In this document: piece by piece, positions 19,248 to 28,168 of the stretch
Layout of the letters: every line of letters starts with the position of its first letter
How positions within the stretch are numbered: position 1 is the stretch's first letter
NCBI GenBank assembly: GCA_029961105.1
Contig: JASBVO010000008.1
Span: 124,001 to 188,000 of the forward strand
Length of the DNA stretch: 64,000 nucleotides
Direction: 5' to 3'
DNA from: Micrococcus sp.
GTDB taxonomy: Bacteria; Actinomycetota; Actinomycetes; Actinomycetales; Micrococcaceae
Made by a program: the position numbers and the translations under genes
Notes under the pieces: generated by a model
Told to the model about the DNA's origin: nothing
The model's database searches: none
The model's input: the letters and a program-made list of their open reading frames with translations, nothing else

Positions 19248-21104
19248 TCAGTAGTCCAGGCCCTCGACCAGCGCGTCGGCCAGCGCGTCGCCGTCGAAGT
19301 CCAACTGGACCGAGGCCGGGAGGCCCTCGGCCAGGGCAGGGGTGATGGGGGTGTCCCGGGACAGTTCCAGGGGCGCCTGGACGGGCAGGCCCACGGCACG
19401 GAAGTAGTCCTCCACGTCGGTGCCGTCACCACTGATGGCCTCCGAGGCGTCGACCATCACGGCCCACCGGGCGGGGATGCCATAGGCGTGGGCCACGACC
19501 AGCCCGTGCAGGGACGTCGAGATGACCCGCTCACAGGACGTGATCTCCCCGACCACCCGGCGCAGGAACCCCTCGCCCACGCCGGACGGGCGGATATCCG
19601 CCACGCCCTCGAGGGACAACTCGAGGTTGTCCTGGGAGACGTGGCGGATGAACCCGACCTCGTTCCTCTTCGGTCCGCGGGCCGCGGGGACGAAGCGGGG
19701 CAGCAGCAGGGCGGGGTCGCCGTAGACCTCTGGGCAGCTCCCGCCGGAGGCGATGACCTCCTCGCGGGTGACCGGGCCGCGGACGGCGAGGTACCGCGCC
19801 TCGGGGGAGAGCGTGCTCCCACGCCGCGGGATGCCTGCCCCCCAGACAGTGGACTTGCCGGTCGCGAACGGGATGAAGGATCCGGAGGCCAGCAGGCTGT
19901 CATTGCGGCCGCCGAACACCGGGGGCCGCCCGGTGAGCCACTCCACCAGCCACGGGTTGAGCACGTCGTCGAAATTGCCGGGATAGGGGGTCTTCCGCCA
20001 CCAGAGGCGCGGGCGCTCCGCGAGCGTCAGGCCCAGGGCCCGGGCGCGTGCGTCGCGTTCCACGTCATCACGCAGGGAAGCCGCCCGGCCGGCGGCCTGC
20101 GGGGTGCCGTGGGCGGCCAGGTGGTCGAGGTGGTGGCGGGCGCCGTCGAAGTCACCCCGCTCCATGAGCCGGACGGCCAGCTCGTGCCGGGTGTCATCCA
20201 GGCCGGGCGCCAGGTCCAGCTGGTCCCTGAGGACGAGGACGGCATCGGGCTGGCCGGCGATCTTCAGGTACCGGGACAGCCTGACGGCGGCCTCGGAGTC
20301 GGTGGGGATGGCGGCCAGCGAGCGCCGCGCCAGCATCACGGCCGCAGACCGGTCCTTCTCCTTCATGGCCTGCACCGCCTCCAGGCCCAGGACCTGGCTG
20401 CGCGCGGCCGGATGGTTGCCGATCTTGCCGTGCTGGACCAGTCCGGCCTTGAAGGTCGAGACATTGCCGCTGTCGCCGTGGACGAAGACGTGCTGGTCCT
20501 CCAGCGCGTCCGTGGGGCGGGCCACCAGTGCAGGTGGGAGCAGCCCGACGGCCAGCTGGCCCTCGTGACGGGCCCACGCCTCCTGCAGGACGAAGTCGTC
20601 CGTGACCTGTTCCTCGGTCTCGTGCTCGATCGCCACCATGAGGTCGAGGAACTCCCGGGCCTGCCGGCCCGGGCCGAAGTAGAGGAACGAGGGGATCCAG
20701 AAACGGGCCACCTGATAGGGGTCGTAGTCGCGAATGTACCGATACCGCCCGGCGAAGCCGGCGAGATCGAAGGCACATCCGCGCAGGTGCTCGGGCAGGC
20801 TGACCAGCCGGGTGTCGGCGTCCACCCACAGGATGGCACCGAAGCGCTCGTGCATGCGGCGGTAGAAGGCGATCTTCTCCCGCGTGATGGCCCCCCAGTC
20901 GAGGCCCTCGGCGGGAAGCTCCTCGATGTGGTGCGGCATGCCCAGCCGCTCGCAGTCGGCGCGCAGCCGCGCCGCGGACTGGTAGTAATACTGGTCACCG
21001 GCGTAGAAGCTCACCAGCGTCGGCAGGCCGCCGGTCCCCGCCGAGTGACTGGCAACCCTCAGGTCAACGGGGTCGGCGGCTGGATCGGCATCGTCTACGG
21101 GCAT
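19248..21104 (-). CDS. glycosyltransferase / polysaccharide pyruvyltransferase fusion
   Basis: A 618-residue soluble protein. Residues about 20-215 resemble a GT-A nucleotide-sugar transferase with a DXD-like AILWVDADTR near 95 and EQVTDDFVLQEAW. Residues about 225-340 are helical and TPR-like (RHELAVRLMERGDFDGARHH). From about 363 to 590 it looks like an ExoV/GumL-type polysaccharide pyruvyltransferase: PGNFDDVLNPWLVEWL, STVWGAGIPR, VISTSLHGLVVAHAYGIP near 530. It would add a sugar and a pyruvate ketal to a wall polysaccharide; substrates are unknown. An upstream TTG adds two residues, but TAGGGT (21116-21111) lies 6 bases before the ATG at 21104, so a leaderless start there is preferred. 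Confidence 0.75.
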   Translation of the reverse strand: MPVDDADPAADPVDLRVASHSAGTGGLPTLVSFYAGDQYYYQSAARLRADCERLGMPHHIEELPAEGLDWGAITREKIAFYRRMHERFGAILWVDADTRLVSLPEHLRGCAFDLAGFAGRYRYIRDYDPYQVARFWIPSFLYFGPGRQAREFLDLMVAIEHETEEQVTDDFVLQEAWARHEGQLAVGLLPPALVARPTDALEDQHVFVHGDSGNVSTFKAGLVQHGKIGNHPAARSQVLGLEAVQAMKEKDRSAAVMLARRSLAAIPTDSEAAVRLSRYLKIAGQPDAVLVLRDQLDLAPGLDDTRHELAVRLMERGDFDGARHHLDHLAAHGTPQAAGRAASLRDDVERDARARALGLTLAERPRLWWRKTPYPGNFDDVLNPWLVEWLTGRPPVFGGRNDSLLASGSFIPFATGKSTVWGAGIPRRGSTLSPEARYLAVRGPVTREEVIASGGSCPEVYGDPALLLPRFVPAARGPKRNEVGFIRHVSQDNLELSLEGVADIRPSGVGEGFLRRVVGEITSCERVISTSLHGLVVAHAYGIPARWAVMVDASEAISGDGTDVEDYFRAVGLPVQAPLELSRDTPITPALAEGLPASVQLDFDGDALADALVEGLDY

Positions 21105-21254
21105 ATCCAAACCCTAATCGCCGTGGGCCCTGGCAGGCCCTGACACTCCGAGGCGGTACCGTGGATGGGAGAACACAGCGCCGGATGATGCCTCGCGCCC
21201 CTGCGGGGAGAAGCCTCGCGCCTAGGCGGGGATCCGGCCAGACCGGAATGGAAT

Positions 21255-24158
21255 ATGAAAGACGAGATCCGAGCAGCAGTAGTCAAGACACCCGCGGGGC
21301 GCCTGGCCCGGAAGGTGACCCGTGCCGGTCGATCCCTGGCACGCAACCTGGGCCAGGAGCCCGCCGTGACCGCCGGCCCGAGTACCGGCCCGACGCCGGG
21401 CGGGGCCGGCAACGTGGCCGCGCTGCAGGACCGGGTCAACGAGCTGGAACGCGAGCTCCAGCAGGCGAAGCTCTTCCGTTCCGCGGTGGGCCTGGGCCTC
21501 AAGCAGGCAGGCCACCCCATCGAGCCGGAGAAGACCCCCGAACAGCAGCGACGGCACGCGCTGAAGACCATCCAGACCCTGAACGCGTTCGCCCAGCTCA
21601 CCCAGGACCTCGAGAACGGCCGGCGCATCGATCACGCGGCCATCGGCCTGGTCCGCACCCTCCTGGCCCGCAGCCTGCATGCCCGGGCGCGGTCGGTCGG
21701 GCACTCCCTCCTCCAGTACGAGGGGACCGCCCAGGCCGGTCACGCCGCCGTCGGCCTCGTGGCGATGTACCAGGACCTGTACGAACTGGCGGAGCACCAT
21801 TTCGAGGCACTGGAGCCGGGCGAGGCCATCGAGCTGGTGCCGGCCGAGTGGCTGGACTTCGAGTTCCGGCGGGACCCACGGCACGCCATCTCTCTCGTGG
21901 AGAGCCACGCCGAGGACCTGCTGAGGACCGATGGACTGCGCTTCCACGTGGTCAAGCTCGCGCTGAGGGAACGCCAGGAGGACTTCGCCCGGGAGCACTT
22001 CGAAGCGCTGATCGCCGAACGCGGTGACACGCCGGAGCTCCCGGAGCGGGACCTGAGGGAGTACGACTGGCTGCGCCAGTGGGCCGCCATGTACCAGCGG
22101 GAATCACTGGGCCAGGCCGCCTGGCGCCAGGATGCGGTGAACATCGGCGTCCTGGACTACAAGCATCCGGACTTCACCCGGCAGTCCGCCAACATCGGCG
22201 ACTACATCCAGACGATCGGCGCCCTGACCCACCTGGCCCAGTTCCAGAACCTCACGGTGCACGGTGACGAGGACCTGACGTCCACGGTCGAACTGCTGCA
22301 GTCCCGGACGACCGAGTCCTTCCGCAAGGAGCTGGACACCGCGGCCGACGTCAACCTGGTCCGCGTGGACCGTGACGACATGCACCGCAACACCATTCCG
22401 GACAACACCTGGCTGGTCGCCTTCGGCTGGTACATGCACGCCCCCTTCCGGGGCAAGCACGATTTCCCGTGGCCGGACCAGGTCAACCCCCTGTTCGTCT
22501 CCTTCCACGTCAACCGGCGGGACATGCTGACCGATGAGGCCATCCGCTACCTCCGGGACCACGGGCCGATCGGCTGCCGGGACTGGACCACCGTCTACCT
22601 GCTCCGCAGCGTGGGCGTGGAGGCGTTCTTCTCCGGATGCCTCACCACGACCGTGAACGCGGTGTTCCCGGACGCCGACCCGGCGGACCGCCACGGGAAG
22701 GTCGCCATCGTGGACAAGCGCATGAACGACGCCATCGGCTCGATGGTGCCGGTGGGCACCACGGTGGACACCATCACCCAGGCCTCGGCGTCCATCAGCC
22801 GCGCCACCCTCGCCCAGAACGTGAAGGACGCGCTGGAACTCCTGGAGGGGTACCGCCGGTACGACCGGATCATCACCTCCCGGCTCCACTGCTACCTGCC
22901 GGCGACCTCGCTGGGCTGCACCGTGGACTTCGTCCCGGGCCGGATCGGAGACGTCCGGTTCGACGGGCTGCTGGGCATGACTCCCGGCGCCCCGGCGATG
23001 TCCGAGATCCAGGACGGCCTCCGGATCAAGCTCGAGTCCGTCTACCGGCTCATCGCCGCCGGCGCCTCCCGTGACGAGGTCTACGCACACTGGCGCGAGA
23101 TCACGGCCGACGACGTGGCCGCCGCCGAGGAGTACTGCTCCCGCCCCTTCGACCTGCCCCCGGTGCAGTTCGACGTGGAGGCCGCCACGGCGACCATCCT
23201 GGCCGGCAGCCACAGCGTGACCGGCACCCGGGGTGCCGCGCTCTCCGACCACGGCGCCACCGGTGACCGCACCGTGCACGTGGCCCTGGCCTCGGACCAG
23301 AACCTCCGCAGCGAGGTGCCCGTCGTGGTGCAGAGCATCCTGTCCGGGACCTCCCGGCCGGTCCACTTCCAGGTCCTCACCCGCGGACTGGACCGTGCCT
23401 ACTTCGACGCGCTCGCGGCGACCTTCCCGGAGGCCTCGTTCACCTTCCTGCCATGCGATGACGTCCACTACGGCGAGATCGCCGGAATGCTGCGCCACAT
23501 CACGGTGTCCACGATGGATCGGTTACTGCTGCCCCTGCTGATGCCCGACGTCGACCGGGTGATCTACCACGACATCGACGCGGTGACGGTGGGTGACATC
23601 GGGGAGCTGTTCGACACGGACCTGGAGGGGAACGCCATCGGCGCCCGTTCGGCACCGGCCTCCTGGGCGGAGAGCGGGTTCGGCAACGTCTACCGGGCGT
23701 CCGTGCGCCTGGACGCGGAGACGGCCGCCGAGATGCGCCGGGGGCTGCACAACCTCCTGCCGTATGACTTCACCTCGTTCAACGCAGGCGTGATGGTCAT
23801 GGACCTGGACCGGATGCGCGCGGATGACTTCTGCCACCGGTACCTGGGCATGGCCGGAGGCTTCGGCATGAACGACCAGGAGATCCTGAACTGCTACACC
23901 GGCCCCCAGCGCACCGCCCTCGACATCCGCTGGAACGCCATCGCCCAGCAGGAGGTCGGGATCGAGCCCAAGCTCATCCACTGGGCCGGTCCTGCCAAGC
24001 CCTGGAAGGAGGAGTTCGTGGTGCACCAGGGGATCTGGGACGGATTCGTCGCGGGGCTGGAACGGCGCGCGCAGGAAGCCGGCACCCTGGACGTCCTGAC
24101 CGGCAGCGCGGTCGTCACCGTGCCTGAGGACGCCGACGAGATGGTCCCGGCGCTCTAG
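21255..24158 (+). CDS. pyruvyltransferase-like / GT8-type glycosyltransferase fusion
   Basis: A 967-residue protein. The N terminus is basic with a heptad-rich helix (DRVNELERELQQAKLF, about 60-75) and a long helical region to about 290. Residues about 296-630 resemble a polysaccharide pyruvyltransferase: SANIGDYIQTIGAL at the start and RIITSRLHCYLPATSLG near 538. Residues about 672-945 form a GT8-like glycosyltransferase: ALASDQNLRSEVPVVVQS, DRVIYHDIDAVTVGD with DXD near 771, FNAGVMVMDLDRM and LIHWAGPAKPW. The order of domains is the reverse of its divergent neighbour. A -10 TACCGT (21157-21162) predicts an 86-base leader; GGAATGGA precedes the ATG. It probably acts on an envelope glycan. 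Confidence 0.72.
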   Translation: MKDEIRAAVVKTPAGRLARKVTRAGRSLARNLGQEPAVTAGPSTGPTPGGAGNVAALQDRVNELERELQQAKLFRSAVGLGLKQAGHPIEPEKTPEQQRRHALKTIQTLNAFAQLTQDLENGRRIDHAAIGLVRTLLARSLHARARSVGHSLLQYEGTAQAGHAAVGLVAMYQDLYELAEHHFEALEPGEAIELVPAEWLDFEFRRDPRHAISLVESHAEDLLRTDGLRFHVVKLALRERQEDFAREHFEALIAERGDTPELPERDLREYDWLRQWAAMYQRESLGQAAWRQDAVNIGVLDYKHPDFTRQSANIGDYIQTIGALTHLAQFQNLTVHGDEDLTSTVELLQSRTTESFRKELDTAADVNLVRVDRDDMHRNTIPDNTWLVAFGWYMHAPFRGKHDFPWPDQVNPLFVSFHVNRRDMLTDEAIRYLRDHGPIGCRDWTTVYLLRSVGVEAFFSGCLTTTVNAVFPDADPADRHGKVAIVDKRMNDAIGSMVPVGTTVDTITQASASISRATLAQNVKDALELLEGYRRYDRIITSRLHCYLPATSLGCTVDFVPGRIGDVRFDGLLGMTPGAPAMSEIQDGLRIKLESVYRLIAAGASRDEVYAHWREITADDVAAAEEYCSRPFDLPPVQFDVEAATATILAGSHSVTGTRGAALSDHGATGDRTVHVALASDQNLRSEVPVVVQSILSGTSRPVHFQVLTRGLDRAYFDALAATFPEASFTFLPCDDVHYGEIAGMLRHITVSTMDRLLLPLLMPDVDRVIYHDIDAVTVGDIGELFDTDLEGNAIGARSAPASWAESGFGNVYRASVRLDAETAAEMRRGLHNLLPYDFTSFNAGVMVMDLDRMRADDFCHRYLGMAGGFGMNDQEILNCYTGPQRTALDIRWNAIAQQEVGIEPKLIHWAGPAKPWKEEFVVHQGIWDGFVAGLERRAQEAGTLDVLTGSAVVTVPEDADEMVPAL

Positions 24159-24186
24159 CAGTCCCGGTACATCCCGCAGACACCAC

Positions 24187-24218
24187 GACGGCCGGCTGGA
24201 GGAATCCAGCCGGCCGTC
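24187..24218. terminator. bidirectional terminator between convergent genes
   Basis: GACGGCCGGCTGG (24187-24199) and its exact complement (24206-24218) form a 13-bp stem with a 6-base loop between two convergent stop codons. No T run follows on either side. Confidence 0.65.
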
Positions 24219-24272
24219 GCCGTGTCCGGGTGGACTGGCCCGGCGGTGTTCACCGTGGCAGGTCCCACGTGC

Positions 24273-27140
24273 TCAGGCGTCCCGCACCGTTCCCGCCGAG
24301 GCCGTGAGCATCGGGCCGAGGTCCGCCGCGAGGTTCGGGTCGAGGCCGGCCGTGGAGACCAACTGCAGCTTCACGGCGGAGGCCTTCGGCCAGGACTTGG
24401 CCTCGAAGGCCTTCCGGGCCACCCGCAGCCGGAAGGTGAACGGCAGGACGCCGGCCTCGTGGACCAGGTGCAGCAGGACGGTCCCGTGGTCCTGGGCCAG
24501 GTCCAGCGAGTAGGTCTTGCCGGCGACGTCGATCTCGGCGAACAGCCGGCCCGTGGCCTTGGGGTTGGACCAGGGGGCGGTCAGGGTGAAGCCCAGGTCC
24601 TTGACCCCCTCGCCCTCCACGTGGAGCTCACCGTCCCAGCGCAGCTCCATGCCCTTCTGGGGCTTGGTCACCGGCAGGCTCAGGTCGATCTCGAAGGCAC
24701 TGGCCCGGAACAGGCCGTAGGGCCGGCCGGCCGGCACGGAAACGCCGACGCCGGCCGGCTGGAGTCCCACGAACCGGGTCGGCTTGGTCTTCACCGTGCG
24801 CAGCCCACTGCCGACCGCGTTCTCGGCGGGGACCTCGTAGACGGCGTCCTGGACCGGGGCGGCGGCGATCATGCTGGCCGAAACGGCCAGGGCACGGGAG
24901 GCCTCCTCGCCCAGGCGCCGCACGGCGTCGAGCGTCGCCTCGGGCAGTCCGGTCCCGAGCCCCTGGCGGATCCGGTCTGCCAGGACCTGGCGGTCGGCGG
25001 TCAGTGGCAGGCACCAGTCACCGCGGCCCACCTCCTCGAAGTGGCGGCCGACCTTGGGATCGTAGCCCAGGCCGACGACCGGCACGCCGCACCGGTGAGC
25101 GACGAGGGCGGCGTGCAGGCGCATGGCGACCAGCAGGTCCATGCACCCGTAGAGGGCGACCAGGGTGTCGAGGTCGAGTGCGGACTCGGGGATCCACGTC
25201 TCGGCCCCCTCGGGAAGGCCGGCGAACACCTGGGCGACCGTGCCGACGTCGAAGGCGGCTCCGGCCTGCATGGGGACGGCCACGTAGAGCGGCTCCGGCC
25301 CGTCGGCGGGCACGGCGTCGGCCAGGGCGCCGGCGACGGTTCCGGCCACCCGGTCCATGTCCTCGTGGGTCCAGGGGCGCAGGTTCACGCCGATGACGGG
25401 ACGGCCGGCGGCCTTGGCCTCGGCGACGACGGCGGGCAGGTGCGCGGCCACGGCCTCGGTCCCCGGCAGCGGGACGGCATGGACGACGTCGGGGCCGGTG
25501 GTGATCCGCTCGGGGTCGACCGGCAGCGAGCGCAGCAGCTCGGCGGATTCCGGGTCGCGGACGTACAGGGAGGAGGTCTGCTCCGCGAGGAACCGGACGG
25601 TGGCCCTGGCGTCCTCGTCGGTCAGCGGGCCCACGCCCATGCCGACCACGTGGTAGGGCTTGCCCAGGACGCGGCCCATCATCGGCAGGATGCCGAATCC
25701 GGCCATGGAGATGGTCGCGCCGTTGAACAGGCCCAGCAGCCCGCCGGCACGGGCGAAGGTGTAGTCGTGCCACAGCCCGCCCCCGCCCACCACGACCGCC
25801 GCGGCCGTGTGGACCTCGTAGGCCGCAGCGTGCAGGTTCCGGCGCTGGAACGCCTGCAGGCCGTGGGCGGCCTCGACGTTGGTGGCGTTCTCGGCCGCCA
25901 CCTGGACTTGGACGGCCGGATCGGCGTGCTGCAGGGCATGCGAGACGGACTTGAGGATCAGCTCGTCGCCGAGGTTGCCGGCACCGTAGAAGCCCGCCAG
26001 GATGACCTTCTTGGCCCGGGGGAGTGACTCGGAGAGCGTGCGGGCCAAGGTCTCGCGGCGCCCGGCGTCCAGCCACGGGAACGTCTCGGCGTCCAGGGAC
26101 CGGAAGGTCGCGAAGAGGTCCATCCACCGGTGCTCGTAGAGGTGGTTGGTGATCACCCGCCGGAACCCGTTCTCGGCGATGCGGTCATACTCCTCCGGGT
26201 GGGCCAGCAGGTGGCTGATCTTCTCGGCGAGGTCGGCCTCGTCGTCGTAGCCGACGATCTCCTCGCCGTACTCGAAGAAGTCGGCCATCTCCTCGAAGTT
26301 GCCGGTGGCCACGAGGGCACCCTGGCCGGCCGACTCGAAGACGCCGCACTTGATGTTGATGAACCCGGCCCGGGTCAGCGGGAAGTTGACGTGGATCCTG
26401 CCGCCCTTGAGCGCCTGCACCATCTCGGTGCCGGCGACGGGTTCCGAACCCGGGAGTTCCCAGCCGCGCCCGTAGGTCTTGACGTCGAACTGCGTGTCCA
26501 GTGCCTTCATGACCTTCTGGCGGTCCGGCCGGTCGTGGGCATGGCCGAGGCAGATCACGTCGTGCTCGAACCGCGGGTCGGCCTTGACGTCCTGCGTGAC
26601 GAAACCGCGGTCGATGCCGAAGGGGAAGTAGACCGTGTTGGTGACGCCCGCGTCCCGGTACATCGTCAGGGCCGTCTGCGAGTTGGTCGTGTGCACGTCG
26701 AAGGTGTGCACGTGGTCCTTGACGGTGGGGAAGACGTCCGGGTCGGACAGGGTGGTGCCGACCAGCATGATGCCGCGGTCCTTCAGCGCCTGGGCGTCCT
26801 GCTCGCTGAAGACCATGCCCCCGGCGCAGAGGATGATCATCTGGGGCCGGAACTCGTCCACCATCCGCTTGATGCGGTCGTACCGGACGTAGATGGGTCC
26901 TTCTCCGCCCATGCGCCCGTGCGGGTTGTCCAGGATCCCGTGCCGGGAGGTGTCCACCTCCAGCACGTGGTGCCCGAGGTTCTTCAGGGACCGGTACAGC
27001 GAGGAGACGATGTCCGTGGTGCCGTTGATCGACTTGCCGAGGAACATGATCCGCCAGTGGAAGCCCTGGTCGAAGACCTTCGTGGACAGTTCCTGCCTCA
27101 GACGCTCGATGGTGGGGTTCACGGTCCTGCTTTCAGTCAT
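24273..27140 (-). CDS. CgeB-like glycosyltransferase / CsaB-like pyruvyltransferase fusion
   Basis: A 955-residue protein. Residues 1-365 resemble a CgeB/GT-B glycosyltransferase (DVICLGHAHDRPDRQKVMKA, VNFPLTRAGFINIKCGVFES). Residues about 382-740 form a CsaB-type polysaccharide pyruvyltransferase: ILAGFYGAGNLGDELILKS, VVVGGGGLWHDYTF and LLVAMRLHAALVAHRCGVP near 677. The last about 190 residues are beta-rich (DGELHVEGEGVKDLGFTLT), perhaps a glycan-binding or targeting module. CsaB-type enzymes pyruvylate secondary wall polymers. The longer upstream frame is discarded: the ATG at 27140 begins the recognisable protein (TESRTVNPTIERLRQELS). Only a weak GGACGAG precedes it. Confidence 0.75.
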   Translation of the reverse strand: MTESRTVNPTIERLRQELSTKVFDQGFHWRIMFLGKSINGTTDIVSSLYRSLKNLGHHVLEVDTSRHGILDNPHGRMGGEGPIYVRYDRIKRMVDEFRPQMIILCAGGMVFSEQDAQALKDRGIMLVGTTLSDPDVFPTVKDHVHTFDVHTTNSQTALTMYRDAGVTNTVYFPFGIDRGFVTQDVKADPRFEHDVICLGHAHDRPDRQKVMKALDTQFDVKTYGRGWELPGSEPVAGTEMVQALKGGRIHVNFPLTRAGFINIKCGVFESAGQGALVATGNFEEMADFFEYGEEIVGYDDEADLAEKISHLLAHPEEYDRIAENGFRRVITNHLYEHRWMDLFATFRSLDAETFPWLDAGRRETLARTLSESLPRAKKVILAGFYGAGNLGDELILKSVSHALQHADPAVQVQVAAENATNVEAAHGLQAFQRRNLHAAAYEVHTAAAVVVGGGGLWHDYTFARAGGLLGLFNGATISMAGFGILPMMGRVLGKPYHVVGMGVGPLTDEDARATVRFLAEQTSSLYVRDPESAELLRSLPVDPERITTGPDVVHAVPLPGTEAVAAHLPAVVAEAKAAGRPVIGVNLRPWTHEDMDRVAGTVAGALADAVPADGPEPLYVAVPMQAGAAFDVGTVAQVFAGLPEGAETWIPESALDLDTLVALYGCMDLLVAMRLHAALVAHRCGVPVVGLGYDPKVGRHFEEVGRGDWCLPLTADRQVLADRIRQGLGTGLPEATLDAVRRLGEEASRALAVSASMIAAAPVQDAVYEVPAENAVGSGLRTVKTKPTRFVGLQPAGVGVSVPAGRPYGLFRASAFEIDLSLPVTKPQKGMELRWDGELHVEGEGVKDLGFTLTAPWSNPKATGRLFAEIDVAGKTYSLDLAQDHGTVLLHLVHEAGVLPFTFRLRVARKAFEAKSWPKASAVKLQLVSTAGLDPNLAADLGPMLTASAGTVRDA

Positions 27141-27338
27141 GCTCGTCCAGCCGGTCCGCGTGGTCACGCGGCCGCCGCCATTCTCCCATAAGGGCCTCGG
27201 TCCTCCCGGGACCACGTGCCGCCCGGCAGCGCCCCGGTGCCGGCCCGGCAGCGCCCCGGGTCCGGCCCGGCACCGGTCGGGCCCTGGGCCGCCGCGTCCG
27301 ATCCGGGCCGGCGGTGATCGGCGATTAGGCTGGAGGGC
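27141..27338. other. intergenic region with short GC-rich repeats and FAH promoter
   Basis: Divergent spacer. It holds two tandem copies of a roughly 28-bp unit containing GGCAGCGCCCCGG (near 27224-27263) and, at its right end, TAGGCT (27326-27331), 7 bases before the FAH-protein ATG, giving a leaderless start. Confidence 0.5.
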
Positions 27339-28133
27339 ATGCGCATCGCCCGTTTCGTCGTCAATGCCGAGCCCCGCTACGGAATCGTCGAGGGGGAGCC
27401 GGACGCCGCCCTGGAGGACCTCGAGGTCATCGAACTGCACGGTGACCCCTTCTTCCAGGGCATCCAGCCCACGTCCACCCGCCACGGGCTGGCCGACGTG
27501 CGGCTCGTGGCCCCGATCATCCCCCGCTCCAAGGTCGTGGGCGTCGGGCGCAATTGGGCGGACCACGCGGCCGAGCTGGGCAACGAGGTCCCGGACCGGG
27601 TGCAGTTCTTCCTCAAGCCCAACACCTCCGTGGTCGGCCCGGGTGAGCCGGTGACCCTGCCGGCGTGGTCCGAGCAGGTCTCCTACGAGGCCGAGCTCGC
27701 CGTGGTGATCGGCACGATCTGCAAGGACGTACCCGTCGACCGCGTGGATGACGTGGTCTTCGGGTACACGGTGGCCAACGACCTGACGGCACGGGACGCC
27801 CAGCGCTCCGACCTGCAGTGGGCCCGGGCCAAGGGCTTCGACGGCGCCTGCCCGCTCGGCCCGTGGATCGAGACGGGACTGACGAGCTCCGGGACCGAGG
27901 ACCTGCGGATCACCATGGACCTGGACGGGCGGACCGTGCAGGACGGCACCACCGCGGACATGGTGTTCGGCGTGCGGGAGATCGTCGCCGCCGTCTCCGA
28001 GGCGTTCACCCTGTTGCCTGGCGATGTCATCCTCACCGGCACCCCGGCCGGCGTCGGGCTCGTGGAGGCCGGCCAGCGCACCGAGGCGACGATCGAGGGC
28101 ATCGGCACCCTGGCCACCGTCTACCGCCGCTGA
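27339..28133 (+). CDS. fumarylacetoacetate hydrolase (FAH) family protein
   Basis: A 264-residue FAH-fold enzyme: [49 protein letters not shown] with acidic metal ligands, [34 protein letters not shown] and [10 protein letters not shown]. Family members cleave or isomerise keto-dicarboxylates; candidates are 2-hydroxyhepta-2,4-diene-1,7-dioate isomerase or an oxaloacetate tautomerase/decarboxylase. No aromatic degradation genes are nearby, so a housekeeping role next to gltX is more likely. The ATG lies 7 bases after TAGGCT and is probably leaderless. Confidence 0.88.
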   Translation: MRIARFVVNAEPRYGIVEGEPDAALEDLEVIELHGDPFFQGIQPTSTRHGLADVRLVAPIIPRSKVVGVGRNWADHAAELGNEVPDRVQFFLKPNTSVVGPGEPVTLPAWSEQVSYEAELAVVIGTICKDVPVDRVDDVVFGYTVANDLTARDAQRSDLQWARAKGFDGACPLGPWIETGLTSSGTEDLRITMDLDGRTVQDGTTADMVFGVREIVAAVSEAFTLLPGDVILTGTPAGVGLVEAGQRTEATIEGIGTLATVYRR

Positions 28134-28152
28134 GCGGGGGGATCGCAGCAAC

Positions 28153-28168
28153 TAGGATGGTGGCCATC
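28153..28168 (+). promoter_or_regulatory. near-leaderless promoter of gltX
   Basis: TAGGAT (28153-28158) predicts transcription from A28166, three bases before the ATG at 28169. The ATG at 28157 overlaps the -10 box and is rejected. Confidence 0.5.
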
